A DNA stretch of 64,000 bases from Deltaproteobacteria bacterium (GCA_029261875.1 JAJDAL010000005.1:62001-126000), one strand, 5' to 3'. Shown: positions 43,741 to 52,543, counted from the first letter of the stretch. A program made the numbers and translations. Notes: generated by a model from the letters alone, not told the origin.

Positions 43741-46041
43741 CTAAGGTCGTGTGGTCAGCGGTCCGTAGACGTGACGCGTACCCGCGTCGAAATCCAACAC
43801 GACACCGTATCCGTCTTCGTCGAGGATCATCACGCGGTCCCCCCATTGCGAACGCACCCAGGGGTTTTCCATCCGGGGGTAGTCGTGAAGGGGAATCTCG
43901 ACGCCGTCCACTAGCAACGGATTCTCCCATCCGAAATGCATTTCGCCCTGGCTCGGGGAGTCGTAGAACACATCGTAGGCGTGGAACGCGGCGATCGAGC
44001 CGGGGACTTCGGTTACCTCGACGTCGGCACGCGCCACCGCATCGCGGAACGCTTCGAAACTTCCCCAGTCTGCGGCGCGTCCCAGTTCCACGATCCAGAC
44101 GTTTTCCGCGTGATCGCGGGCCACCAGGTCGAACGATTGGGTGATCGGCCGGATCGTGGCCGCCGACAGCACCGCGAGTTCTTCGGGCGTGTAGGTTTCC
44201 CACTCGGTTTCGCGGAACGAGTAGAGCGCGACGTAGCCGTCGCCTTTGCGCCCGAAGGTCCAGGAGCCGACTTGGACGACTTCGTCGAAGTGGTCCTGGG
44301 GAAAGTACGCGTGAGTCATCAACGGGAACGAGAAGAAGCCCAAGAAGCCATTCTGTCCGCGCGCCGGTGAATAGATGTGGATCCCGACATTTTCGTGTTG
44401 GGCCGAGCGCGGCATGGAGGCGGACCCCGTCCAATAACCGGGCTCGCCCTCGGTGCGTCCGATCCATTCGACGGGCGGTTGGCGCGATTTTCCGGGATGC
44501 GTGGTGAAGACGATGGCCTCGGTATCGAAGGTGGCCTGCCAGGCGTGGTATTCGGCGCCGTTCATGCCCTTGCGGTAGTCCTGCACCGTCGACAGCATCG
44601 AATCCGCCGTTCGATAGGTGTAGGTGTTGGCCTCCTTCAGGAAACCGAAGCCCAGCACGGCGGCGAGAGGTTGTGCGAGGCCCTGCGCAACGCTCAGGTT
44701 TGGCGGGTCCCCCAATAGGTCGCGCAATGATTTGAAGGGGCCGAACAGGTCCGTGTTCCACAGGTTGCGTTCGTCGCCCGCGGTAATGGTGATCGGGATG
44801 ACCTGCCAAATCGTCCAGGTGCCGAAGCTCCACCAGAAATCGAGGTTCGCCGGGGTCACGTCGAAGTCGATTCCCGCGGGCGTACTCGAAGGAATCTCCG
44901 GGTTGGGCACCACCGGCGCGGTCTCGTCCAGGTTGATGCCGTGTCGGGAACGATCCACGAAGGTGCGCGTGTCGCGCGCGGCGCGGGCGATGACTTCCGG
45001 CAGGCGGTAGTTCTCGGTCAGGGAAAAAAAGGCTGCGCTTCGGTCGTTCCGGGAGGGGTAGCCGAGGCTGCCCGGCTGATCGAACAGCAGCTTCGCCATG
45101 GAATAGGTGTTGTCCGAGGGGCCGCGAAACTTGTCCTTCATTTCCGAACGGCCGTGGGTGACACCGAAAGAAGATGCCCGTGTGTGGAGGGCGAGGTCGA
45201 TCAGCAAGGCATCGAGGATCATGGCCGCGCGCGCGCGGATCTCCTCGTCCTCGGCGAACTCGGTCAAGAGCAGGAGCGGTTCGACGTCTTTCTCGTAGTA
45301 GACGTTCGAATGAAACTCGGCGAAGCCCAAGCGGCTGCGTTCATCAAGCCAGGTCAGGATCAGACCCCGCGCGCGATCCATGTGCTCCTGTCCCGTCATT
45401 TCGCCGGGACCCGTGCATTCGCTGGTGCGCGGGAATCCGAAAATCCAGAAGCACGCGTCCTTCATTCGTTGTCCGGCCAGGTACTCGACCGTGTAGTAGA
45501 TGATGCGGTGGTTCTCCGTCCAGTAGAAGCTGTTGTCCCAATCGCGAAGCGGGTCGTCGGGGTCGGGTTGCGGCGGCGTCGGATCGGTCCAGCTGTACTT
45601 GAAGGAGAGCAAGAGCGCGCGAATCGTGTCCCACACTTCGGGCGGGGCGATCGGGTGATCCTCGTAGCGCAGCAGGAGGGCGACGAGGGTCATGGCGTTG
45701 AAGTCCCGGGTGTCCTCCAAGCGTTGCAGTTTCTCGACGATTCCCGTGAGGTGCGCCGCCGTCAGCGCGCCAACCGGCGCGCTGTAGCCCGGGTCGCGAC
45801 GTTCGCGTTCCAGGTGCGCGATGGCGTTCTCGAGTCCGCCGCTGAAGGGGGCGGCCGTGGCGAAGTTGAGATATTCGAGGACGCTCGCTTCCCAGTGGAT
45901 TTCGGAGATGTGGCCCGAGACTTCGCTCGGCGTGACGTTGCGCCACTGGCAGGGCTGGGCGGCGAGGGAGACCGCGGCGCAAGCGGCCACGAGGATCAAG
46001 CCGCGATTCGAAATGCGCTTCTTCGAAATCCGCCTCCGCAT
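43741..46041 (-). CDS. Large secreted protein, helical repeat fold, unknown function
   Basis: Exported protein of 766 aa, family not recognised. The ATG at 46041 (GGGGAA upstream) gives a signal peptide ending near AAQ; the very long open frame upstream is a shadow. Residues ~130-340 contain YWTENHRIIYYTVEYLAGQ and EFHSNVYYEKDVEPLLLL, patterns of an alpha/alpha toroid like those of polysaccharide-active enzymes. The C-terminal ~300 residues are beta-rich (GKSRQPPVEWIGRTEGEPGYW, GWENPLLVDG). A role in polysaccharide or polyol breakdown is possible. It shares a 72-base divergent promoter region with a PEP-CTERM gene. Confidence 0.7.
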   Translation of the reverse strand: MRRRISKKRISNRGLILVAACAAVSLAAQPCQWRNVTPSEVSGHISEIHWEASVLEYLNFATAAPFSGGLENAIAHLERERRDPGYSAPVGALTAAHLTGIVEKLQRLEDTRDFNAMTLVALLLRYEDHPIAPPEVWDTIRALLLSFKYSWTDPTPPQPDPDDPLRDWDNSFYWTENHRIIYYTVEYLAGQRMKDACFWIFGFPRTSECTGPGEMTGQEHMDRARGLILTWLDERSRLGFAEFHSNVYYEKDVEPLLLLTEFAEDEEIRARAAMILDALLIDLALHTRASSFGVTHGRSEMKDKFRGPSDNTYSMAKLLFDQPGSLGYPSRNDRSAAFFSLTENYRLPEVIARAARDTRTFVDRSRHGINLDETAPVVPNPEIPSSTPAGIDFDVTPANLDFWWSFGTWTIWQVIPITITAGDERNLWNTDLFGPFKSLRDLLGDPPNLSVAQGLAQPLAAVLGFGFLKEANTYTYRTADSMLSTVQDYRKGMNGAEYHAWQATFDTEAIVFTTHPGKSRQPPVEWIGRTEGEPGYWTGSASMPRSAQHENVGIHIYSPARGQNGFLGFFSFPLMTHAYFPQDHFDEVVQVGSWTFGRKGDGYVALYSFRETEWETYTPEELAVLSAATIRPITQSFDLVARDHAENVWIVELGRAADWGSFEAFRDAVARADVEVTEVPGSIAAFHAYDVFYDSPSQGEMHFGWENPLLVDGVEIPLHDYPRMENPWVRSQWGDRVMILDEDGYGVVLDFDAGTRHVYGPLTTRP

Positions 46042-46075
46042 GCTCGGTTCCCCACGTTGGATTGGCACGTCAGGT

Positions 46076-46083
46076 AGTATACT
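46076..46083. promoter_or_regulatory. Symmetric bidirectional -10 element
   Basis: The palindrome AGTATACT reads TATACT on both strands and lies between two divergent genes whose starts are 35 bases (minus) and 31 bases (plus) away, each with a Shine-Dalgarno-like site. On the plus strand a TTGGAT (46057) may be a -35 with 15-base spacing. Confidence 0.5.
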
Positions 46084-46113
46084 CGACGCGCTGGGGTGAA
46101 TGCGGAGAAGCGA

Positions 46114-46812
46114 ATGATGCGCGGATACAGCGGGTGGAAGGTTGCGTTGGGGATTGCGGCGTTCCTGGGCGCGGTCTCGAGAAGCGCGGGCGCGTCGCCG
46201 GTGCGAATCGATTTCGATCTCGCGGGAAGCGAGATTCGGGCCCTGGGTGGCATGCTGACGGTGCCGCCCGACGGGACGCTCTCCACCGCGTCGCTCTTCG
46301 GCGTCTTTCCCTCCAGCGATAGCGTCGTACCCGACGCCGGCATTGCGGTGCTCGGCGTGGAGATCGGCGGCACCGTCGATGCGACGGTGTTCAATAGCGC
46401 GATCACCGGTACGTTCGACCTCGCCCTGGGCCCGCTGGCCGGTCCCTACGACGGCATGGACTCCTTCACAACAGCAGGCTCGTCCAACGCGCGCGTGGAC
46501 ATCGACCTCGATTGCGTGGGAGCGCTGTGTAGCGCGATCGCGGATTTCCCGATCTTCGAAAGTGGTTTTCGCGACATCGTCACTCCCTTGTCCTTCGACT
46601 TCGAAAATCTCGCGACACCCGGGGGAGGCAACGTGGCGGCGCTCTTCGTCATCGAGCTGTCGGGAATCAGTGTCGTGCTCGATCTTCAAGGCGCGGAGAT
46701 CTCGCGTTCGGTGGTTCCCGAGCCAGGAACATCTCTGCTGGTAGCCGCGGGGTGCGTGCTCCTCGCGCTCTCGCGACGTCGCTCCCTGGTCACCGCTCGA
46801 CAAGCCCTCTAG
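46114..46812 (+). CDS. PEP-CTERM sorted exported protein C
   Basis: Exported protein of 232 aa. The ATG at 46114 has GGAG six bases upstream. The signal peptide ends near SAGA; the C-terminus has VPEPGTSLLVAAG, a hydrophobic helix and RRRS. The mature domain (IDFDLAGSEIRALGGMLTV, FDLALGPLAGPYDGMDSF, VDIDLDCVGALCSAIADFP) looks like a beta sandwich and is not related to the paralogous pair at 15.7-17.6 kb. It is divergent from the large secreted protein, so both may be used together at the cell surface. Confidence 0.75.
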   Translation: MMRGYSGWKVALGIAAFLGAVSRSAGASPVRIDFDLAGSEIRALGGMLTVPPDGTLSTASLFGVFPSSDSVVPDAGIAVLGVEIGGTVDATVFNSAITGTFDLALGPLAGPYDGMDSFTTAGSSNARVDIDLDCVGALCSAIADFPIFESGFRDIVTPLSFDFENLATPGGGNVAALFVIELSGISVVLDLQGAEISRSVVPEPGTSLLVAAGCVLLALSRRRSLVTARQAL

Positions 46813-46861
46813 TCTCGGTTCGGCGCACGGCCGGTCGGGTCGAAGCGCGGGAAGGGCGTTC

Positions 46862-47818
46862 GTGTTCGAATTCAGGGAAGACCTCATACAGTTCCTGCTC
46901 GAGCACCGGTCGGCGCCCGCTTCGGTGCTGTTCCAGACCTTCAACTTTCTCGGCGACCTCGAGGGCTACGTCCTCGTCGTTTCGCTCGTCTACTTCATGT
47001 GGGACAAGAAGCTGGCCTTCCGGCTGGCCCTGATGGCCATCGGGGCGATGCTGCTGAACCACACCCTGAAGACCCTGATCGCGAATCCGCGTCCGTTCGT
47101 TGACGCGGGCACGTGGACCGAGAAATGGGCCGTCTCTCCCGGGAAGGCCGCATCGCTGGTTTCCGAGTACTCGACACCCTCCGGTCACGCTATGGCGGGG
47201 TCCGCTTTTTACACCTACCTCTTCGCTGCCGTACAGCAACGTTGGGTACGGCTCGCGGCGATCGTGTGCATCGTATTGACGGGGCTCGCGCGACCCTACA
47301 TCGGTGTCCACTACGTGGAGGACATCTTACTGGGATGGGGAGTGGGGATCCCTGTCGCGTTGCTCGCGTTCCGATACGTGGAGCGCGCCGCGGACTGGTG
47401 GAACGACCGCCCCGGTCCGCAGCAGTGGAGCCTCTTCGCCGGTTCGGGTCTCGTCTTCTGGATCGGGACCCGCATCGCCTACTCGGAAAACCCGCACGGG
47501 CCGCCACTCGCGGTGCTGAGTTACCTCGGCCTATTGGCCGGGATCGTGTTCGCCTACCCGATCGAGGCGAAACGCGTTCGCTTCGACCCGCGGAGTTCCA
47601 GCATTGCGATCCGCCTCGTCCGCTTCGTCGTCGCCGTGGTGCTGGTTGCGGGAACCCTCGCTCTACTCGACCCGCTGTTCGCGCTCGTCAGCCCAGACCA
47701 CTCGGTCCTCGGAAATCTCCTGCGAACCATCCGCTATGCGGCCGCGGGGATCGTGGGCATCCTCGGGTGTCCGTATCTGTTCGTGCGGATCGGGCTCGCC
47801 CGCGCGATGCCGGGTTAA
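46862..47818 (+). CDS. PAP2 superfamily phosphatase
   Basis: Integral membrane protein of 318 aa with about eight helices. The three PAP2 motifs are present: KTLIANPRP, PSGHA and ARPYIGVHYVEDIL. It would dephosphorylate a lipid phosphate such as undecaprenyl pyrophosphate or phosphatidic acid, with the active site on the outer face. The C-terminal third adds extra helices beyond the core. GTG start with AAGGG upstream. It is convergent with the DUF2071 gene. Confidence 0.9.
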   Translation: MFEFREDLIQFLLEHRSAPASVLFQTFNFLGDLEGYVLVVSLVYFMWDKKLAFRLALMAIGAMLLNHTLKTLIANPRPFVDAGTWTEKWAVSPGKAASLVSEYSTPSGHAMAGSAFYTYLFAAVQQRWVRLAAIVCIVLTGLARPYIGVHYVEDILLGWGVGIPVALLAFRYVERAADWWNDRPGPQQWSLFAGSGLVFWIGTRIAYSENPHGPPLAVLSYLGLLAGIVFAYPIEAKRVRFDPRSSSIAIRLVRFVVAVVLVAGTLALLDPLFALVSPDHSVLGNLLRTIRYAAAGIVGILGCPYLFVRIGLARAMPG

Positions 47819-48564
47819 GCCGAAACCCTTACCGGGGACCACAACACCACGTCGATCTGCCGGCTGAAATGCAGCAGCGCAGGCGCCCCATGAACTTCGA
47901 GCGCATGCGGAACGAGTAGATCGTTGCGGGAAAGCTCGGCATCGGCGCGCTGCAGAGGCCATGGATGGTGATGGACATCGGCCCGATACAATTCCCCACG
48001 CGGTGATTGAGCAAACAGGCAGTACCTCTCGGTCAACCAATGCTCGAGCGATCCGGGCGTACTCTCGTACGGGTCTGAGCTTGGCGCGTAGCGTGCGGAG
48101 AACTCGATGCCGCGCGGATCTGAAAGCCGGACGGAGTGATAATTGATCTCGTGGGGAAGCCCCTCGAGTGACATCCGTGCGTGAAAATACGGCAGGTGAA
48201 AAAAGCGTCGCGCGGCCCAAACGGCGAACGCGTTGGACGCATCGAGGCTCAGGAACCATACGCCCGCCCGACCCTCGAATTCGACGTAAAGCCGGAGATT
48301 CAGTTCCGGGAAAGCGGACAAGTAGGGAAGATCGGGAAGGGGACGTCGCATGACACCCTGCATTCGAAACGGAACGACACCCACCCACGAAGTCCCTTCA
48401 AATTCCTGGACCCGAAGCGGCTCCGGAACGAGAGGGCGAAGCCGCTCGGCGGGAATGGGCCAGTGGGCGAACAGCAGATCGCACCAGGATTGGCGCCAGG
48501 TCCACGGACCGTCGGGTAGCGGCCAGGGCCTGTGATCGATTCGTGAAAAGGCGGGATGCATCAT
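47815..48564 (-). CDS. DUF2071 family protein (YqjF-like)
   Basis: Cytoplasmic protein of 249 aa, related to acetoacetate decarboxylase-like folds. Family landmarks are WRQSWCDLLFAHWPIPAERLRPLVP, WVGVVPFRMQGVMRRPLP, FPELNLRLYVEFEGRAGVWFLSLDA and LTERYCLFAQSPRGELYRADVHHHPWPL. Function unknown. The ATG-ATG start overlaps the stop of a small upstream ORF, so translation may be coupled. Confidence 0.88.
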   Translation of the reverse strand: MMHPAFSRIDHRPWPLPDGPWTWRQSWCDLLFAHWPIPAERLRPLVPEPLRVQEFEGTSWVGVVPFRMQGVMRRPLPDLPYLSAFPELNLRLYVEFEGRAGVWFLSLDASNAFAVWAARRFFHLPYFHARMSLEGLPHEINYHSVRLSDPRGIEFSARYAPSSDPYESTPGSLEHWLTERYCLFAQSPRGELYRADVHHHPWPLQRADAELSRNDLLVPHALEVHGAPALLHFSRQIDVVLWSPVRVSA

Positions 48565-48701
48565 CGAACCAGATCGCCGCAAAGTTCGAACACCGGATTC
48601 CGAAAGGCGTCGTGTCGGTTGTCGTGGAGCTCGCCGAAATCCGCGTGGAGCAGGGGAGGCGGCGACGCCTTGGATCCGAACAACCGGCGGAGGAGCGACA
48701 T
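48561..48701 (-). CDS. Small ORF of 46 aa upstream of DUF2071 gene
   Basis: Reads MSLLRRLFGSK at its start, a common N-terminus of small cytoplasmic bacterial proteins, and ends at a TGA that overlaps the DUF2071 ATG. GGGGAG lies four to five bases before the ATG. It could be a genuine short protein or the remnant N-terminus of a longer gene. No family recognised. Confidence 0.4.
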   Translation of the reverse strand: MSLLRRLFGSKASPPPLLHADFGELHDNRHDAFRNPVFELCGDLVR

Positions 48702-48889
48702 GTCACTCCCCGCGATAGCGAAGTCGGACACACGGATCAAACCCAGCCGTACGCGTGACTCGCGACGCCCTCGAATTCGGGGTCTTGCTACGCGTCGACG
48801 GTTCTCGGATGCAACGCCGGTAGATGGGGCCTCGTCGGCGCGGCGTGGCGGGTTCGCTGCAGCGCGTTCATGCGCGCGGCCCGTCGCGG

Positions 48890-49135
48890 CTAGTGCTGCG
48901 GCGTGCACTCGAAGCACGGTGGGGTTGTACCCGGTAGGCATTGCGAGCGTTCGCACACGCCGAGCGGGCCGTCCGGACGCTGGCATTGGGTACCCGCTTC
49001 CGTGCAAGTCGCGGACGGAGGAGCGGACAGGAAACTCGCGTCACACGCCAGGAGCACCGCGGCCGAAAGCGGCGCGAGTACCCAGGGGAGCCCAACGAGT
49101 CGAGCGAGTTTCGATACGCGTTTCTGCAGAGTCAT
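48890..49135 (-). CDS. Small cysteine-rich lipoprotein
   Basis: Predicted exported lipoprotein of 81 aa. The signal has a basic start, a hydrophobic core and lipobox LLAC at Cys31. The mature part has seven further Cys residues and no known family. Its ATG overlaps the stop of the sigma factor gene (ATGA), so it belongs to that transcript. Similar short Cys-rich lipoproteins are frequent in myxobacteria-like genomes. Confidence 0.65.
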   Translation of the reverse strand: MTLQKRVSKLARLVGLPWVLAPLSAAVLLACDASFLSAPPSATCTEAGTQCQRPDGPLGVCERSQCLPGTTPPCFECTPQH

Positions 49136-50409
49136 TGAGTCCTACACTCCGCGAGCCGGGCCGCGAGGAAAGCGCGTTCTGTTTCGTTCGTGACGTATCG
49201 AAGGGCGAGTTCGTACGCAGCCACGGCATCTTCTCCGCGGTCGAGCCGCCGGAGGAAATCCGCGCGCGTTGCGTGCAGAAGGTGGTATCGGTCGAGGCCC
49301 TCGATTCCGTCGACGAGCAGCAGGCCGGCGGCGGGGCCGAACGCGCGGCCGTGTGCCACTGCGCGGTTGAGCGCGAGCACGGGACCCGGAGTCATCTCGA
49401 GCAGGCGGTCGTAGAGTGTCGCGATGCGAAGCCAGTCCGTCGACTCGGCATGCTCTGCGAGTGCGTGCTCGGATGCGATGGCCGCCTGAAGCTGATACGG
49501 GCCGGGTCGGTTCGCATCGGCGGCCGAATCGAGTAACGCGCGCGCCTCCTCGATCATCTCGCTGTCCCAGAGGGAGCGGTCCTGCGCATCGAGCAACACG
49601 AGTTGTCCGTCGGCGCTCGTTCGTGCGCGGCGGCGCGCATGTTGGAAGAGCATCAACGCGAGGAGTGCGCGCGCTTCGGGGTCCGCTACCTCGTTGGCGA
49701 CGAGGCGCGCGAGTCGGATCGCCTCGTCTCCCGTTTCGGTTCCGTCGCCCGCCGGTTCGTGCGTCGGGATGTATCCCTCGTTGAAGATCAGGTAGAGGAC
49801 CGACAGGACGCCCTCGAGGCGCGTTGCCAATAGATCGTCCGAGGGGACGGTGTAGGGAATCGATGAATCGCGGATTCGCTTCTTCGTTCGCGACAGTCGC
49901 TTCTTCATCGTCTCTTCGGAGCACAGGAAGGCGCGTGCCACCTGGGCGGTCGTCAGTCCGCCAACGATCCGCAGGGTGAGGGCGACCCGCGCGCCCATCT
50001 CCAATGCGGGATGGCAGCAGGTGAAGATCAGCCGCAGTCGTTCGTCCCCGAACGCGACTCCTTCGGGCTCTGCCCGGCGCTCCTCTGCTTCCAGCTCGCG
50101 GAGCGCGCGTAGCTCGCTGCTGTTGCGTTCCCAGGTGTTCGCCCGGCGAATCCGATCGATCGCCCGTCGCCGAGCGGTGGTCACCAGCCACGCCGCGGGA
50201 TGCGACGGGATTCCATCCGTCGGCCATCGCTCGAGTGCTGCGGCTACTGCGTCCTGCAAGGCGTCTTCGGCGAGATCGAAGTCCCGCAGGGACCGGAGCA
50301 GCACGGAGAGCACGCGCCCAGGCTCTCGGCCGAGTGCCTCGTCGAGGGCTTGCTGGACCGGGCCCGCGTTTCTCGGGCCGTGTCCCTCTCGCGCTCCCTC
50401 GTTCGTCAT
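49132..50409 (-). CDS. ECF-type RNA polymerase sigma factor with C-terminal DUF6596-like domain
   Basis: Sigma factor of 425 aa. Regions sigma2 (SLRDFDLAEDALQDAVAAALERWP, HPAAWLVTTARRRAIDRIRR) and sigma4 (GLTTAQVARAFLCSEETMKKRLSRTKKRIR) are followed by a helical C-terminal domain (about 190-425) with SVLYLIFNEGYIPT and LALNRAVAHGRAFGPAAGL. This layout is typical of the SigG/DUF6596 sigma group usually paired with DGPF (YciI-like) proteins; such a gene is divergent here, only 39 bases away. The ATG at 50409 is used; the longer frame is a shadow of the divergent gene. Confidence 0.9.
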   Translation of the reverse strand: MTNEGAREGHGPRNAGPVQQALDEALGREPGRVLSVLLRSLRDFDLAEDALQDAVAAALERWPTDGIPSHPAAWLVTTARRRAIDRIRRANTWERNSSELRALRELEAEERRAEPEGVAFGDERLRLIFTCCHPALEMGARVALTLRIVGGLTTAQVARAFLCSEETMKKRLSRTKKRIRDSSIPYTVPSDDLLATRLEGVLSVLYLIFNEGYIPTHEPAGDGTETGDEAIRLARLVANEVADPEARALLALMLFQHARRRARTSADGQLVLLDAQDRSLWDSEMIEEARALLDSAADANRPGPYQLQAAIASEHALAEHAESTDWLRIATLYDRLLEMTPGPVLALNRAVAHGRAFGPAAGLLLVDGIEGLDRYHLLHATRADFLRRLDRGEDAVAAYELALRYVTNETERAFLAARLAECRTQ

Positions 50410-50448
50410 ACTGGAAAGGGTAATCCAGCCCGCTCGAAAGGAAGCACC

Positions 50449-50802
50449 ATGGCCCAGTTCATCCTCCTGTACGCGTTCGGTCCCGAATCGCCTCCCCCGC
50501 CCAAGGCTGAGGACGAGATGCGATCGTTGATCTCGGAATACACGGTCTGGACCGAGAAGATGCACGCCGAGGGTCGATACGTCGATGGAGCCCGTCTGAC
50601 CGACGTGTATACCGATCCCGGACGGACCTGCACCGGTTACGGAGACGAGTTCGTCATTACAGACGGACCGCTGGCCGAAACCAAGGAAGTGATCGGCGGC
50701 TACGCGGTCGTGGAAGCCGTGGATTACGCCGAGGCGGCGTCACTGTGCCGGAACCATCCCGCCGCGCGCGATGGAAAGATCGCGATCCGCCAGCTGTTTT
50801 GA
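50449..50802 (+). CDS. DGPF domain (YciI-related) protein
   Basis: Small cytoplasmic protein of 117 aa: FILLYAFGPESPPPPKAEDEM at the start, TDGPLAETKEVIGGYAVVEAVDYAEA (the DGPF-type motif) in the middle and DGKIAIRQLF at the end. AAAGGA lies nine to ten bases before the ATG. These proteins are usually encoded beside sigma factors of the SigG/DUF6596 type and are thought to take part in their regulation. Here the pair is divergent and shares a very short promoter region. Confidence 0.9.
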   Translation: MAQFILLYAFGPESPPPPKAEDEMRSLISEYTVWTEKMHAEGRYVDGARLTDVYTDPGRTCTGYGDEFVITDGPLAETKEVIGGYAVVEAVDYAEAASLCRNHPAARDGKIAIRQLF

Positions 50803-50808
50803 CGCGCA

Positions 50809-51774
50809 CTAAACAGGGGGCGTGTTCGGTCGAAGCGCCTCGGTCCGATTCGCGCCGACCTCCACGGCCAGCTTCGCGAGCTCCGGTCCCGAGTCTTCCT
50901 GAAGAAAGTGTCCGCCGAAAAGCGTGGTGTGGGGCAGGCCGCGGGCGCCGGGGATTCGCCGTTGCAGGACCCGATCCATTCCGCGCGTAATCGGATCCCC
51001 ATCACTGAAGGCTGTCAGGAAGGGTTTCTCCCAACGTTCGAGAACCTCCCAGGCTTTCCGATTCCGCGAGACGGCCGGGTTGCGTGGTGAAGCGGGGACG
51101 AGAAGCGGAAAGGCGCGCGCGCCCGCTTTGTAACGTTCGTCGGGAAACGGGGCCTCGTAGGCGCGAAGTTCTTCGCTGTCGAGGGTGCGTTGGGTTCCGA
51201 ATTGCAGGATTCGCGAAATCGGAAGTGTCGGCGCGAAGCGCGCGAAAGTGCGCCAGGCTAGAAAGGCCAGCGTGTTCGGCAATCCGTTGAGGCCGCCCAG
51301 GCCCTCATTGCCAGTGGGGAGCCCACCGTTGCCAACGACGACTGCCGCGAAGCGTTCCTCCCGTTCCGCGGCGAGACGCAGGCCGATCAACGATCCCCAG
51401 TCCTGACAGACCAGGGTGATTTCGCGCAGGTCGAGGGCCTCGATCAGCCCCAGTACCCAATCGCAGTGGCGCTGGTAGGTGTAGTCCGACTTCGCCGTCG
51501 GTTTCGAAGACTTGCCGAACCCGATCAGGTCGGGCGCGATCACGCGGCGGCCCGCCGCTACACCGACCGGAATCATCGAGCGGTAGAGATACGACCACGA
51601 TGGCTCGCCGTGCAGCATCAAGATCGGGGCGGCATCCCGCGGTCCTTCGTCGACGTAGTGCATTCGCATGCCCGAAGCATCGACGGCTTGGAAGTGCGGT
51701 TCGAAGGGATAGTCCTTCAGGTTCTCGAATCGGTCATCGGGTGTGTCGAGAAATTCCATCGCCTGGTTCGTCAT
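50809..51774 (-). CDS. Haloalkane dehalogenase (HLD-I type)
   Basis: Alpha/beta hydrolase of 321 aa that cleaves carbon-halogen bonds by hydrolysis. The pattern fits the HLD-I subfamily: HGEPSW with Glu57, nucleophile Asp125 and halide-binding Trp126 in CQDWGS, an acid Asp after strand 7 in AFSDGDPITRG, and the base His in FGGHFLQED. No signal peptide, so cytoplasmic. A run of G six bases before the ATG may be the ribosome site. It may act on haloalkanes or another substrate of this fold. It lies nine bases downstream of the GFA gene on the same strand. Confidence 0.88.
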   Translation of the reverse strand: MTNQAMEFLDTPDDRFENLKDYPFEPHFQAVDASGMRMHYVDEGPRDAAPILMLHGEPSWSYLYRSMIPVGVAAGRRVIAPDLIGFGKSSKPTAKSDYTYQRHCDWVLGLIEALDLREITLVCQDWGSLIGLRLAAEREERFAAVVVGNGGLPTGNEGLGGLNGLPNTLAFLAWRTFARFAPTLPISRILQFGTQRTLDSEELRAYEAPFPDERYKAGARAFPLLVPASPRNPAVSRNRKAWEVLERWEKPFLTAFSDGDPITRGMDRVLQRRIPGARGLPHTTLFGGHFLQEDSGPELAKLAVEVGANRTEALRPNTPPV

Positions 51775-51783
51775 CTTGACCCC

Positions 51784-52281
51784 CTACTCGGCATCAGCCT
51801 GCGGGCCGCCTTCGAATGTAACGCTCGCCTGGAATCGCTGGATGATGGGGACGTAATCCGTCGGCTGCTCTTTCCAAAGGATTGCGTCGTCTTCGAACTG
51901 GAACCAGGGCTGCGCGCTACGCGTCCATGTGTGTCCGGCGGGAACGATCCAACTCCGATCGTCGAGGGTGCCGGCACGCAAGCTCAGCAATCCGATGGAA
52001 GGGGTTTGACCGTGCGCGATCCGGCAGCCGCATGCCACGCAGTAACTACCGTAGCGCTCGTTCCCGGCATCGGATTGCCACGTCACCCGCTCCGGTTTAC
52101 CGGTGGTGAATTCGAGCGAGCCCTCTTTGATGCCGGCGACCAGGCCGAACGCGCTGCCGGAAATGCACTGGCAGTTCGTACAATGGCACGCATAGCTCAT
52201 CACCGGAGGGCTCGTCACTCGGTATCGAAGGGCGCCGCATTGACACCCGCCGGTGAGAGGAAGAGTCACTTTTTGGGTCAT
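51784..52281 (-). CDS. GFA (glutathione-dependent formaldehyde-activating) family protein
   Basis: Zinc-binding protein of 165 aa. Motifs are GGCQCGALRY, CHCTNCQCISGSAFG and YCVACGCRIAHG, all zinc ligands of the GFA/CENP-V family. AAAAGGAG eight bases before the ATG at 52281 fixes the start. The enzymatic role is uncertain; some members are S-hydroxymethylglutathione synthases. It probably shares a transcript with the haloalkane dehalogenase gene, whose products could include aldehydes. Confidence 0.88.
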   Translation of the reverse strand: MTQKVTLPLTGGCQCGALRYRVTSPPVMSYACHCTNCQCISGSAFGLVAGIKEGSLEFTTGKPERVTWQSDAGNERYGSYCVACGCRIAHGQTPSIGLLSLRAGTLDDRSWIVPAGHTWTRSAQPWFQFEDDAILWKEQPTDYVPIIQRFQASVTFEGGPQADAE

Positions 52282-52543
52282 ATCGCGCACTCCTTTTCGT
52301 GTGCTCGAGCCGCATCGTACGCCCGAGTCGAGACATCACGACGGCTCCGCGCATCACCTTCGAGTGTGCCCGCTCGGAGGGAGAGCTGCGAGCGGTGAAC
52401 GCCACCGCGCGCCAAGTCGCCGCGAGGACCCAGGATATCACCGAGGGTCGTTCCTCCAAAGCGACAGCGCGTCAACCGCAGCGCCGTGTCGGGCGGTGTG
52501 CGCACCCAGGGACCTTTCGCGCCACGTTGGGCCGCAGCCGATC

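Noticed and set aside
46042-46944. Extension of the 766-aa secreted protein by 301 residues
   Set aside because: It lies antisense to the PEP-CTERM gene and would remove the signal peptide from the N-terminus.
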